A program made the position numbers and the translations under genes. DNA of 64,000 nucleotides, taken from contig OX246691.1 in assembly GCA_945909635.1 (NCBI GenBank), positions 68,415-132,414 on the forward strand. Reading direction: 5' to 3'. Of this stretch, positions 14,980 to 22,383 are shown piece by piece (the first letter of the stretch is position 1; each line of letters starts with the position of its first letter). The stretch comes from Clostridioides difficile_A. GTDB taxonomy: Bacteria; Bacillota; Clostridia; Peptostreptococcales; Peptostreptococcaceae. The notes under the pieces are model-generated. The model did not search any database. It had not been told where the DNA came from and was given only the letters and a program-made list of their open reading frames with translations.

Positions 14980-15022
14980 AGTTATAATTTTAAATATAAC
15001 CTATATTAATAAGGAGAAAAAA

Positions 15023-15205
15023 ATGCTTAAAATATTATTTATTTCATTAGGGATTTGTATAATTATTAAATTATCTATTTTGATATTTAAAGACTCATTA
15101 AAGTTTTTAAATATGTTTGATAATAAAAAGGAGAGTTTTATTGGGTGGATAATTTTATGTATTCTAAGTTTAGCTATATATTGTTTGATAGATATAATAT
15201 TGTAA
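15023..15205 (+). CDS. Small membrane protein with two helices, 60 aa
   Basis: AAGGAG site. Two hydrophobic segments (LFISLGICIIIKLSILIF and WIILCILSLAIYCLIDIIL) separated by a short charged loop. Could be a holin-like or accessory membrane protein. Stands alone between a terminator and the next regulator. Confidence 0.65.
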   Translation: MLKILFISLGICIIIKLSILIFKDSLKFLNMFDNKKESFIGWIILCILSLAIYCLIDIIL

Positions 15206-15313
15206 AAAAATGATGTAGTTTAGAAATATATGTAGAGAAAAGATAGAATTAAAAGATGAACATAGTATGACAATCGTAATCTCATATAGTATACTTGACT
15301 TAGAGGTGATTAG

Positions 15314-15886
15314 ATGTCTTGGAACGATTTGAAAAATAATGATATAACATATATAGTTGAATATATTAATAATAAATTAAATGATAATAAGAGTTTGACT
15401 AAAGTTGCCATAGAGCTTGGCGTGTCTGAAAGTAGTATAAGAAAATATCTCACTAAAAGAGGTTATAAGCGTATAAATGATGAGTATATATTTATTGGTG
15501 ACAATGGTATGACAAATGTAGTAAATAATAAATCACAGAGTAACAATGATACTATATTTAATATGACAATAGAAGATGACAACAGTCACAACATAGTAAT
15601 TGACAATCAATTTAAAAATAATATTATTTCTTTAGCAAAAGACTATGACAAGATACAAGATGTTTTGAATTGGTTTGATAAAAAAGATGATACAAATGTT
15701 ATAGAAGTTATACAAGATGGAATTAAAATTGATTTACCATCTAAAGACGCTATAAGGACTACTGTTAGATTAAATAAAGACGCTTGGAATTTATTTGATG
15801 AGTTTTGTGAAAAATATAGAGAGTTTAATAAGTCTGATTTAATGAGTATGGCATTATTAGAATACATAAAAAAGTATTATAAATAA
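15314..15886 (+). CDS. DNA-binding protein with helix-turn-helix, 190 aa
   Basis: GAGGTG site. Residues about 14-55 (LNDNKSLTKVAIELGVSESS, IRKYLTKRGYKR) form a resolvase-like helix-turn-helix. The C-terminal part (TTVRLNKDAWNLFDEFCEKY, 'FNKSDLMSMALLEYIKK') looks like a ribbon-helix-helix domain. Two DNA-binding segments suit a regulator bridging sites. It lies upstream of the recombinase and the shared operator motif, which makes it one candidate for the regulator of that motif. Confidence 0.65.
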   Translation: MSWNDLKNNDITYIVEYINNKLNDNKSLTKVAIELGVSESSIRKYLTKRGYKRINDEYIFIGDNGMTNVVNNKSQSNNDTIFNMTIEDDNSHNIVIDNQFKNNIISLAKDYDKIQDVLNWFDKKDDTNVIEVIQDGIKIDLPSKDAIRTTVRLNKDAWNLFDEFCEKYREFNKSDLMSMALLEYIKKYYK

Positions 15887-15932
15887 AAAAATAAGTATTA
15901 TAAGCTTTAGTTTTTTAATCTTAATGAAGGGC

Positions 15933-15980
15933 ATATTTTTTGATTGAATTTTGGGCAAAGAGAGTTCAATCAAAAAATAT
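15933..15980. repeat. Perfect 16-base inverted repeat upstream of the recombinase
   Basis: ATATTTTTTGATTGAA (15933-15948) and its exact complement (15965-15980) flank 16 bases. No T run follows the right arm. It lies about 100 bases before a tyrosine recombinase gene, so it may be a recombination core site; a hairpin ending the upstream transcript is the alternative. Confidence 0.5.
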
Positions 15981-15986
15981 AAGAGA

Positions 15987-16053
15987 TAAACTAAATAAAA
16001 TAAAAAATATTTAATTAGAAAATATTGACAACTAAATAAAATAGATATATCAT
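15987..16053 (+). promoter_or_regulatory. Recombinase promoter with two copies of the shared operator motif
   Basis: TTGACA (16025-16030), 17 bases, TATCAT (16048-16053). TAAACTAAATAAAAT lies at 15987-16001 and ACAACTAAATAAAAT at 16028-16042, the second overlapping the -35 box and spacer, which suggests repression. Confidence 0.65.
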
Positions 16054-16088
16054 ATAAATATAATATTGATTAAGGAAGTGATATACAT

Positions 16089-17048
16089 ATGACTGCAATA
16101 GAAGCGATGGAAGAATATCTGGCAATATTAAAGCAGTATAATGGTAGAGATGATAAAACAATAGCAGCATATAAATCTGATATTCGGGAAGGTATAAAAT
16201 ATTTGTTTGGAACAGAAGACTGCACAATAGAAGAGTTAAATAACATAAATTATAAAGACATAGTAAAAAAATGGTTTATACCATTAAGAAATAAAGGAAT
16301 AAAAGCTACTACTATAAATAGGAAAAGAGCATCATTTAAATCTTATTATAATTCACTTATAGCTATAAATAAAGTTAATCACAATCCAGTTGCTTATGTT
16401 TCATTAGCTAAAGATGAAGAACAATTTCAGAAGAAAATATTAAATGAAAATGAAATTATTAAATTATTAAAAACTTCGAGAGATAGGTATATCAATCAAA
16501 AAGATTATAATGCTAGTAGAGATAATTTAATAATAAATATCTTAATAAGCACAGGTATGAGAGTACACGAAGTAGAAAAAATGGATATAAAAGACATCAA
16601 TTTTGCTACTGGTGAATTTATTTGCATAGGAAAGAGAAAACTAAAAAGGAATGTAGCTTTAAATGAATATGTGTTAAAATTATATAGAGAATTTCTATTC
16701 TACAGAAATCAAATGGAAGGAAAGAATGATGCAAAAAATAGCAAAGATGCATTATTTTTATCTAGAAATAAAATGAGGATTACAACAAGGTCAATTGAAA
16801 GGTTAGTAGAAAATATGTTAAAATTAGCAGGTTTAGCACACGTGACACCTCATAGTTTTAAACATAGTTTTGTTTCAACTATGTGTGGTAAAGGAGAAAA
16901 ATTAGAAACAATAGGAAAAATAACAGGTAATAAAAATATTCAAACTATGTACAAACATTATATGCATTTAGGAGAAGAGCAGGATATAATAAAAATAGTA
17001 AATGATAATCCAATTTATGATGAGATTAAAAAGGAGATGTTAATTTAA
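16089..17048 (+). CDS. Tyrosine recombinase with altered catalytic residues, 319 aa
   Basis: N-terminal core-binding domain (AMEEYLAILKQYNG ... TTINRKRASFKSYY) and C-terminal catalytic domain. Visible catalytic positions: Arg158 in STGMRVHEV, Lys near 182-187, His255 in TPHSFKHSF, Tyr291 in HYMH. The usual second arginine of HxxR is Lys258, and the usual His/Trp before the tyrosine is Asn281 (TGNKNIQT). It resembles XerC/D-type and phage integrases. It may act in integration or dimer resolution if the substitutions are tolerated, or may have become a DNA-binding protein. Confidence 0.8.
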   Translation: MTAIEAMEEYLAILKQYNGRDDKTIAAYKSDIREGIKYLFGTEDCTIEELNNINYKDIVKKWFIPLRNKGIKATTINRKRASFKSYYNSLIAINKVNHNPVAYVSLAKDEEQFQKKILNENEIIKLLKTSRDRYINQKDYNASRDNLIINILISTGMRVHEVEKMDIKDINFATGEFICIGKRKLKRNVALNEYVLKLYREFLFYRNQMEGKNDAKNSKDALFLSRNKMRITTRSIERLVENMLKLAGLAHVTPHSFKHSFVSTMCGKGEKLETIGKITGNKNIQTMYKHYMHLGEEQDIIKIVNDNPIYDEIKKEMLI

Positions 17049-17077
17049 CTTGAATATATTTTTTATTAAATACTTAA

Positions 17078-17147
17078 AAATTATAGTACAATTAAGATGA
17101 ATAAAATATAATAATATATACTTACAGATTATATTGTACTATAATTT
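17078..17147. promoter_or_regulatory. Operator pair (15-base inverted repeat) at the MrpR-like promoter
   Basis: AAATTATAGTACAAT (17078-17092) and its exact complement (17133-17147) lie 40 bases apart, upstream of the MrpR-like gene. The right arm includes a TATAAT (17140-17145) that could be the -10 box. The core ATTGTACTATAA recurs at 24664-24675. Probable autoregulatory sites. Confidence 0.6.
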
Positions 17148-17180
17148 ATTATATATATAATAAAGGGGAGTGAATTAGAA

Positions 17181-18074
17181 GTGATTAATAAATTAGAAAG
17201 TACAATAAAAGAAGAGACAATGAGATACAATAGAATTAATGGATATTTAGAAGAATTCATGAAAAAAAGTAAAATAGATAAAATAAGTAATTTAACTGAG
17301 GAAAATATAGATGTTTTTATAAAAACTCGTTTGATAGGTGAATCTGCTACAACAGTATATACAAATTTAAGAATTCTCAGAGATATATTAAAAGAAAATA
17401 AGTATGATATAGATATAGATACGAATAGATATTCTGATTTGATAAAGTTTAATGTCAATAAGTATTTTACAAGAAATCAAATAAAAAATATATGTAGTGC
17501 TTTTTTAAATGCTCAAGACAAGTTTATAGTATATGCACTTTTTAATGGAATTATGGGAAAAGACTATGTAGAATTAAGATTCTTAAAAGTAACAGATATA
17601 GCAAAAGATTATTCATATATAAATTTGCCAAATAGAAGATTCCTCTGCGATGATTATATGAAAGAAATATTAGAAGATGTTGTTGAAGAAGATTATTATA
17701 CTAAAAGTGAGATAAGAGGAAGTAATAAAGAAACAGAATATAAATTCAACATGGATTGTGAATATGTTATAAAAACTAGACCAACTAAAATGACAGATAA
17801 CGGAATGAAAGCTATTTCTAAAAATGGCATACAAAATAGGTTGAAAACTTTATCAATAGCTTTTGAAGATTTAGATATCCATTTAACTGGTAAGACATTA
17901 CAAAAATCAGGAATAATTTATGACATGTATGAACAAGAAGCTTATGAATGTATGAATTGGACTATACCAGAAATAAAAAGATACTTGGAATTAAAATGTT
18001 TAAAAGGAGACGCAAATAATATATATAAAGCATATCATCAAAGATATCACAACTTAAAAACTAACAGGGAATAG
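17181..18074 (+). CDS. MrpR-like repressor: tyrosine-recombinase fold without the catalytic site, 297 aa
   Basis: GTG start behind GGGGAG. The layout follows recombinases: an N-terminal core-binding helical domain, then at about residue 95 FTRNQIKNICSAFLNAQDKF followed by VYALFNGIMGKDYVELRFLK. The segment that normally carries TGMR reads NGIMGKDYVELR, and no HxxR box is visible. This matches the family of SPbeta-type master repressors (MrpR/YopR) that use a dead recombinase fold to bind DNA and hold the lysogenic state. A 15-base operator pair upstream supports a repressor role. Assignment from memory of the family, not from a search. Confidence 0.7.
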   Translation: MINKLESTIKEETMRYNRINGYLEEFMKKSKIDKISNLTEENIDVFIKTRLIGESATTVYTNLRILRDILKENKYDIDIDTNRYSDLIKFNVNKYFTRNQIKNICSAFLNAQDKFIVYALFNGIMGKDYVELRFLKVTDIAKDYSYINLPNRRFLCDDYMKEILEDVVEEDYYTKSEIRGSNKETEYKFNMDCEYVIKTRPTKMTDNGMKAISKNGIQNRLKTLSIAFEDLDIHLTGKTLQKSGIIYDMYEQEAYECMNWTIPEIKRYLELKCLKGDANNIYKAYHQRYHNLKTNRE

Positions 18075-18077
18075 AAC

Positions 18078-18112
18078 TTTTATAAACGTACAAAAAATGT
18101 ACGTTTATAAAA
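18078..18112. repeat. 15-base inverted repeat after the MrpR-like gene
   Basis: TTTTATAAACGTACA pairs perfectly with TGTACGTTTATAAAA around a 5-base loop, a few bases after the stop codon. No T tract follows the right arm on either strand, so it may be a protein-binding site or a mRNA-protecting hairpin rather than an intrinsic terminator. Confidence 0.55.
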
Positions 18113-18170
18113 AAATAACAAGTGTACAAAATCAAAAATGAAAATTTGAAAAATAAAATCTTAAAAAATA

Positions 18171-18199
18171 CACAGAACGACTGTTCGATATGCTATAAT
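18171..18199 (+). promoter_or_regulatory. LexA-type SOS box overlapping the promoter of gene 18231
   Basis: AGAACGACTGTTCG (18174-18187) fits the Firmicutes LexA/DinR box GAAC-N4-GTTC exactly. It overlaps the -35 region of a promoter whose TATAAT is at 18194-18199. Host LexA would repress gene 18231 until DNA damage. Confidence 0.7.
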
Positions 18200-18230
18200 A
18201 TAATTATATCAAATTAGGGGGGAGAAGCAA

Positions 18231-18569
18231 ATGAGTATAATAAAAACGACAAATAAATTTCATGGAAACACTTTAGAGAAAAATATACAACGAATTGAGA
18301 TGATAAAGCTTATAAAACAAGATATTAATTTGCTAATCATAATTAATAAATTTACATATTGTTTAATGGAAAATGATTTACATAGATTACAACATATAAT
18401 AGAAGATGAACTCTTTTTTGAAATAGTACCAATAGATGTAATAAATAAATACATGAATAAATTAAATAAGTTTGATAATATAGAAGATGATGTAGAGTAT
18501 GTTTATAAATTAAAAGCTGAAAATGGATTTAGAAGAACTATGGATTTTTTAATAAGAAGAGTACATTGA
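18231..18569 (+). CDS. SOS-controlled hypothetical protein, 112 aa
   Basis: GGGGGGAG site before ATG. Helical, slightly basic protein with no membrane segment (NIQRIEMIKLIKQDINLLII ...). It is the only gene here behind a LexA box and follows the MrpR-like repressor gene. That position is where an antirepressor linking DNA damage to lytic induction would be expected. No sequence motif supports a specific activity. Confidence 0.65.
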   Translation: MSIIKTTNKFHGNTLEKNIQRIEMIKLIKQDINLLIIINKFTYCLMENDLHRLQHIIEDELFFEIVPIDVINKYMNKLNKFDNIEDDVEYVYKLKAENGFRRTMDFLIRRVH

Positions 18570-18596
18570 TTAAAGTTGTTTATCATAAAGAAATTA

Positions 18597-18632
18597 AGCT
18601 ATTCTAAGTCACTATTGAATCTTAGAATAGCT
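18597..18632. repeat. Hairpin AGCTATTCTAAG/CTTAGAATAGCT
   Basis: Perfect 12-base stem with a 12-base loop after gene 18231. The stem shares ATTCTAAG/CTTAGAAT with the outer stem at 1979-2057. No T run follows. Confidence 0.6.
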
Positions 18633-18713
18633 AGTAGAATATATTGTAAATTTATATTTTTAATAAAATCAACAAATAAATAAAATGCAAATTAGAAATA
18701 GAAGGGGATGGAA

Positions 18714-18863
18714 ATGAAAGAATATCAATTTAATTTATTAAAAAAACTTTGTGCTGAAAGGAAAATACAAAAAGGTTTGTTTAGAAATATTGAAAAATGT
18801 GGTTGTGGTGGTAAATGTAATAAGAAGAATTGTAAGATGCTAGAAAACTATAAGGAGGCATAG
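18714..18863 (+). CDS. Small cysteine-rich protein, 49 aa
   Basis: GGGGATGG site before ATG. Ends with CGCGGKCNKKNCKMLENYKE: four to five clustered cysteines that could bind zinc. Its stop TAG is followed directly by the ATG of the next gene, whose ribosome site (AAGGAGG) lies inside this one. Confidence 0.65.
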   Translation: MKEYQFNLLKKLCAERKIQKGLFRNIEKCGCGGKCNKKNCKMLENYKEA

Positions 18864-19097
18864 ATGGAGAATCAAACTGAATTAACAGAAAAAGATATAA
18901 GGGATACTTTAAGTGCTTTAAATATTATTAAATATGTTTGCACAAAATCTAAATATTGTAAAAATTGTCCTCTTGGATATATGAAATATCTTGATGAGCA
19001 TAATTGTATGCTATATGAATTAATAGACAAGGGGTTGCTGCCATGTGATTGGTCTGTAAAAAAAGTTACAAGATTGTTAGATTCAACAGAAGAATAA
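18864..19097 (+). CDS. Cysteine-rich hypothetical protein, 77 aa
   Basis: AAGGAGG site. Five cysteines (VCTKSKYCKNCPLGYM, NCML, LLPCDW) within helical sequence; a zinc site is plausible. First of several small Cys-containing proteins in tandem. Confidence 0.7.
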   Translation: MENQTELTEKDIRDTLSALNIIKYVCTKSKYCKNCPLGYMKYLDEHNCMLYELIDKGLLPCDWSVKKVTRLLDSTEE

Positions 19098-19115
19098 AAT
19101 AAAGGAGTTCTAAAA

Positions 19116-19232
19116 ATGAAGGGTAAGCCAGTGAGAATTAAAAAATGTGAATGTGGTGGAGATATATATGAACTTAACACAAAAATAGGTATTGTATATC
19201 AATGTAAAAATTGTGGAGAAATGTATAAATAA
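19116..19232 (+). CDS. Zinc-ribbon microprotein, 38 aa
   Basis: AAAGGAG site. A minimal zinc ribbon: KKCECGGDIYEL and YQCKNCGEMYK, with CxC and CxxC knuckles about 18 residues apart. Probably an adaptor or nucleic-acid-binding microprotein. Confidence 0.65.
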   Translation: MKGKPVRIKKCECGGDIYELNTKIGIVYQCKNCGEMYK

Positions 19233-19258
19233 ATCAATAAAATTTTGGGGCTGATGAG

Positions 19259-19540
19259 ATGAAAGTTTGGATAGATGCAGGAGAATTTTTAGAAAATATT
19301 GAGTGTAAAGAACATATATCTGAATGCAGTTTGAGTGAAATGAAAAATATAAATAACCAAAGAGGTCAGGGAAGAAAAAATAAAAAGATAGAATGTTTTA
19401 ATACTAAAACTGGAGAAATTAAAATATTCTCTGATGGGATAGAAGCAAGTGAATATTTAAATGTTAGCTTGAGTTATATTTCTCGTTTAGCTAAAGAAAA
19501 AAAGACGAATAGTTATGGTTGGAAAGTGAGATATATTTAA
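19259..19540 (+). CDS. NUMOD1-type DNA-binding domain protein, 93 aa
   Basis: GGGGCTGATG ribosome region before ATG at 19259. Residues about 42-92 (KIECFNTKTGEIKIFSDGIE, 'YLNVSLSYISRLAKEKK') match the NUMOD1 helix-turn-helix usually fused to HNH homing endonucleases. No endonuclease domain is attached. It may be the remnant of a homing endonuclease or a freestanding regulator. Confidence 0.65.
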   Translation: MKVWIDAGEFLENIECKEHISECSLSEMKNINNQRGQGRKNKKIECFNTKTGEIKIFSDGIEASEYLNVSLSYISRLAKEKKTNSYGWKVRYI

Positions 19541-19647
19541 GATATTACAGATATAGCCATTGAATGTAAATTACTAAATTAAGTAAAAATCAGCATAGCA
19601 TGAATCTAAAAGAGTTTGAAAATTATGATAATAAAGGTGGATTAAGA

Positions 19648-19836
19648 ATGAGAAAAGGGGACTTAAATAAAAGAATATGTGATGTAGAGATTGAAGCAGA
19701 TAATACACAAACATATCGAGAGTTTATTGTTGAAGCAGAAAAAGAAATAGGAACAGGTTCAGCAGACTTAGACAATATGACAGATGAGGAATTGACTGTG
19801 TACTTAGACTTTTTAGATGAATTATTATTGAAATAA
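19648..19836 (+). CDS. Small acidic hypothetical protein, 62 aa
   Basis: Start placed at the ATG at 19648, behind AAGGTGG; an in-frame ATG at 19600 has no ribosome site. Strongly acidic (DNMTDEELTVYLDFLDELLL). Unknown function. Confidence 0.6.
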   Translation: MRKGDLNKRICDVEIEADNTQTYREFIVEAEKEIGTGSADLDNMTDEELTVYLDFLDELLLK

Positions 19837-19854
19837 AAAGCAGGAGGATATCAA

Positions 19855-20181
19855 ATGGATTTTAATTTTAGAAAGATTTGTGAAAGAGATGAACTTACTG
19901 ATGATTTTATTATAAAAATTTGTCAGTTATCACATGATGAGTTTGGAGGAACTATTTATGTGCCATGTAATATACATCCATGTGGCTGGGATGAATTAGA
20001 AGTGCCAAATCCAAAAGATTTAGATTCAGATGAATTAATAAGGGATTTCTTATTAGAGTATAAATTCGAATGTGAAAATATATCAGGAAATATTTATGAT
20101 AACAATCATCCATTTATAGGCAAAACATTGAGAGAAATTCTTATGATAGTAGATTGTAAATTTATAATTGGTGTGATGTAA
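19855..20181 (+). CDS. Hypothetical protein, 108 aa
   Basis: GGAGGAT site. Acidic, with 'VPCNIHPCGWDELEVPNP' near the middle. No known domain recognised; cytoplasmic. Confidence 0.7.
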   Translation: MDFNFRKICERDELTDDFIIKICQLSHDEFGGTIYVPCNIHPCGWDELEVPNPKDLDSDELIRDFLLEYKFECENISGNIYDNNHPFIGKTLREILMIVDCKFIIGVM

Positions 20182-20195
20182 GGAGGAAATTAGTT

Positions 20196-20972
20196 ATGGA
20201 AAATATAGAATTAACACCTAGAGATTATTTTGAAGATATTAAAAATAGAAAGCAAAAGAATACAAATGAAAATCTTGATATAGTATATGAAAATTCTTTA
20301 ATTCTTTTAAATAAATATATTATAACTGGTCAAAAAAAGGGTGCTAAGAAGTTAATATTTTTACTTGAATGTATTGAAAAAGAAAGAAATGTGATAGAGC
20401 TGGGAATAGATACATTTGTGTATAAAGAAGACGTAGAAAAATATATTGATTATATATCTAAAAATACAGTAAAGATAATAGAACTCGAAAATTACGAAAG
20501 AGAGATACCTGATGAAATAGTAGAAGTTATAGAAAAAACAAAAGATATATTTGATAAAATGTATGTTTTGTTTACTGATTATACAGGTAAAATTACAAAG
20601 GAGATAAGTAAAGAGAGGAGAGATAAAGACCCAATATTATTTGGTGTTTTTTCAGATGAGAAAAGCAGAGCTATTGTAGATAGATTTTATTATCTTGGAG
20701 ACTGGGAAGATGAGTATTGTGATTTAACATTAGAAAAAATGATAAATGATTATAAGAAAAAAGGAAAACAAGACATATCAAAGCATATAATTACACCTAA
20801 ATCATTAGATGAATTAAAAAAAGAATTAGATTCTTTAGAAAAAAATAATGATACATATAAGCAGATTACCAATATAAAGCCATTACTTACAACAAATAAC
20901 TCTAGTGCAGAACCACCTAAATTAAATATATTTAAAAAAATAAAAAATAGAGTATTTAAAAATGAAAAGTAA
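20196..20972 (+). CDS. Hypothetical charged protein, 258 aa
   Basis: AAGGAGG site. Mostly helical and highly charged; ends in a basic tail (LNIFKKIKNRVFKNEK) that could contact membrane or nucleic acid. Overlaps the next gene by 11 bases. Unknown function. Confidence 0.72.
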   Translation: MENIELTPRDYFEDIKNRKQKNTNENLDIVYENSLILLNKYIITGQKKGAKKLIFLLECIEKERNVIELGIDTFVYKEDVEKYIDYISKNTVKIIELENYEREIPDEIVEVIEKTKDIFDKMYVLFTDYTGKITKEISKERRDKDPILFGVFSDEKSRAIVDRFYYLGDWEDEYCDLTLEKMINDYKKKGKQDISKHIITPKSLDELKKELDSLEKNNDTYKQITNIKPLLTTNNSSAEPPKLNIFKKIKNRVFKNEK

Positions 20973-21366
20973 TGTTGATTTAACAGAAAATAGGGATTTT
21001 AGAGATGTAAGAGTAAAAGGCATCAGTATTTTAGGTATTGAAGAGATATCAAATAGAATGTTGAGTGGTTTTAGTGATTTTGGAATTGGACATCTTTATG
21101 GTAAAAATTTGGAATTTGAATTTGATAGAAATGAAATATTTTTAACTGGAAATGCGAATGACAGAGAAGAAAAAGAGTTTCTTATGCTTTGTGAAGAAAA
21201 TAAGGTTTGTGTTAGATGTGGAGATGAATTAAGAGAAGGATGGAACAAGATAAGCATAGAGTTATGTAATAAATGTTATGAAATATTAGATGTTGAGTAT
21301 GAAAATAAAAAGGTAATTCGAGAGTTATTTTTTAGAGATAGAGATGTGAATGCAGAGTTATTTTAG
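20962..21366 (+). CDS. Zinc-finger-containing hypothetical protein, 134 aa
   Basis: Begins inside the end of gene 20196. The C-terminal half has VCVRCGDELREGWNKISIEL followed by CNKCYEIL, a four-cysteine zinc ribbon. The N-terminal half is strand-rich. Role unknown; probably co-translated with the upstream gene. Confidence 0.7.
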   Translation: MKSNVDLTENRDFRDVRVKGISILGIEEISNRMLSGFSDFGIGHLYGKNLEFEFDRNEIFLTGNANDREEKEFLMLCEENKVCVRCGDELREGWNKISIELCNKCYEILDVEYENKKVIRELFFRDRDVNAELF

Positions 21367-21402
21367 GAGACAGATAAGAAAATAAATAGAGGAGGAATTT
21401 AT

Positions 21403-21801
21403 ATGCAAAAAGATGTGTGGCTATATAGTTGGGATGATGAATATTTTGCAAGTGATGAATACGAAAGTAAAGAGGAAGCTATTGAAGCAGCTAAGGAAGA
21501 ACTTAGAAGGTTGGGGGAGTTCGGTAGATTAGTTTATGTTGGTCAAAAAGAGGAGGTTAATATACCCGACATAGATGCAGGAGAAGCACTAGAGCGTGTT
21601 CAAGATAAAATTGATAATGAATTTGGAGGGTATGGAGAAGATTGGTTTGAAAATATACGTGTTGAAGATATATTGATACTAGAGAGTAGGATAAGCGAAG
21701 TATTTAAAAAATGGATAGATGAATTTGGATATAAACCATATTGGTTTGTTGTTACAGATACAGAGGAAATAGAACTAAATGATGATATTAATGAAAACTA
21801 G
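21403..21801 (+). CDS. Acidic hypothetical protein, 132 aa
   Basis: GAGGAGG site. Tryptophan-rich start (MQKDVWLYSWDDEYFASDEY) and 'YESKEEAIEAAKEELRRLGE' are typical of small phage-encoded proteins. Ends with a very acidic tail. No enzyme motif. Confidence 0.7.
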   Translation: MQKDVWLYSWDDEYFASDEYESKEEAIEAAKEELRRLGEFGRLVYVGQKEEVNIPDIDAGEALERVQDKIDNEFGGYGEDWFENIRVEDILILESRISEVFKKWIDEFGYKPYWFVVTDTEEIELNDDINEN

Positions 21802-21850
21802 TATTTTCAGTGATGACAACAGTATGACAAGAATAATAAGTATGTAAGGA

Positions 21851-22138
21851 GTGATATTTATTAAGAGTTTAAGATGTATATTTAGGCATAAGTTTTTAAA
21901 AGATAAAGATTGTTGTTTGATTAAAAAAAATCAACAAGAAACTTACGATTTCATATGTAAATATTGCGGGGAAACCCTCGCTGAAATAATGTCTATATAT
22001 GATAACAATAATAGTATAATAAATGAGTATATAATAAGATGTAAATTATTAACATGTGTGAATAATTACAATGGATATTGTTATTCTAAAGATAAAGAAA
22101 ATGAGTTAAAGTCTGTTTTGATTGGGGAAAAAGTTTAG
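21851..22138 (+). CDS. Cysteine-containing hypothetical protein, 95 aa
   Basis: Opened here with GTG at 21851, but this codon touches the AAGGAG site. The correctly spaced in-frame codon is ATT at 21860, so the start is uncertain. Contains FICKYCGETLAEIM and a C-terminal 'RCKLLTCVNNYNGYCYSK', a likely zinc-binding layout. Confidence 0.6.
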   Translation: MIFIKSLRCIFRHKFLKDKDCCLIKKNQQETYDFICKYCGETLAEIMSIYDNNNSIINEYIIRCKLLTCVNNYNGYCYSKDKENELKSVLIGEKV

Positions 22139-22160
22139 TTTAAATAGAAGAGGGCTAAAT

Positions 22161-22346
22161 ATGAAAATAAATGTATGTGTTAAAACTAATAAAGTTGGCT
22201 CAGACTGTGAGTTAGAGCTTGAAATAGATGATGATGATTTAAAAGATATGTCTGATGAAGAGAGAGAGGATTATATAGATAAAATCGCATGGGAGTATGC
22301 TATGGAAAGTCTTATAGATTGGTATTGGTATAAGGTTGAGAATTAA
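22161..22346 (+). CDS. Small acidic protein (DUF7167-like), 61 aa
   Basis: Start set at ATG 22161 behind AGAGGG. Short strand region (MKINVCVKTNKVGSDCELEL) then acidic helix and aromatic C terminus (AMESLIDWYWYKVEN). This resembles the phage DUF7167 family as I recall it; no function known. Confidence 0.6.
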   Translation: MKINVCVKTNKVGSDCELELEIDDDDLKDMSDEEREDYIDKIAWEYAMESLIDWYWYKVEN

Positions 22347-22383
22347 GTTAAAACAATAATTTTATATATGAGGAGGATTAGAA

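Noticed and set aside
18078..18112. Hairpin after the MrpR-like gene as intrinsic terminator
   Set aside because: Both sides after the stem are A-rich rather than T-rich; kept only as an inverted repeat.
19600..19647. Upstream ATG for gene 19648
   Set aside because: No ribosome site at 19600, whereas 19648 has AAGGTGG at proper distance.
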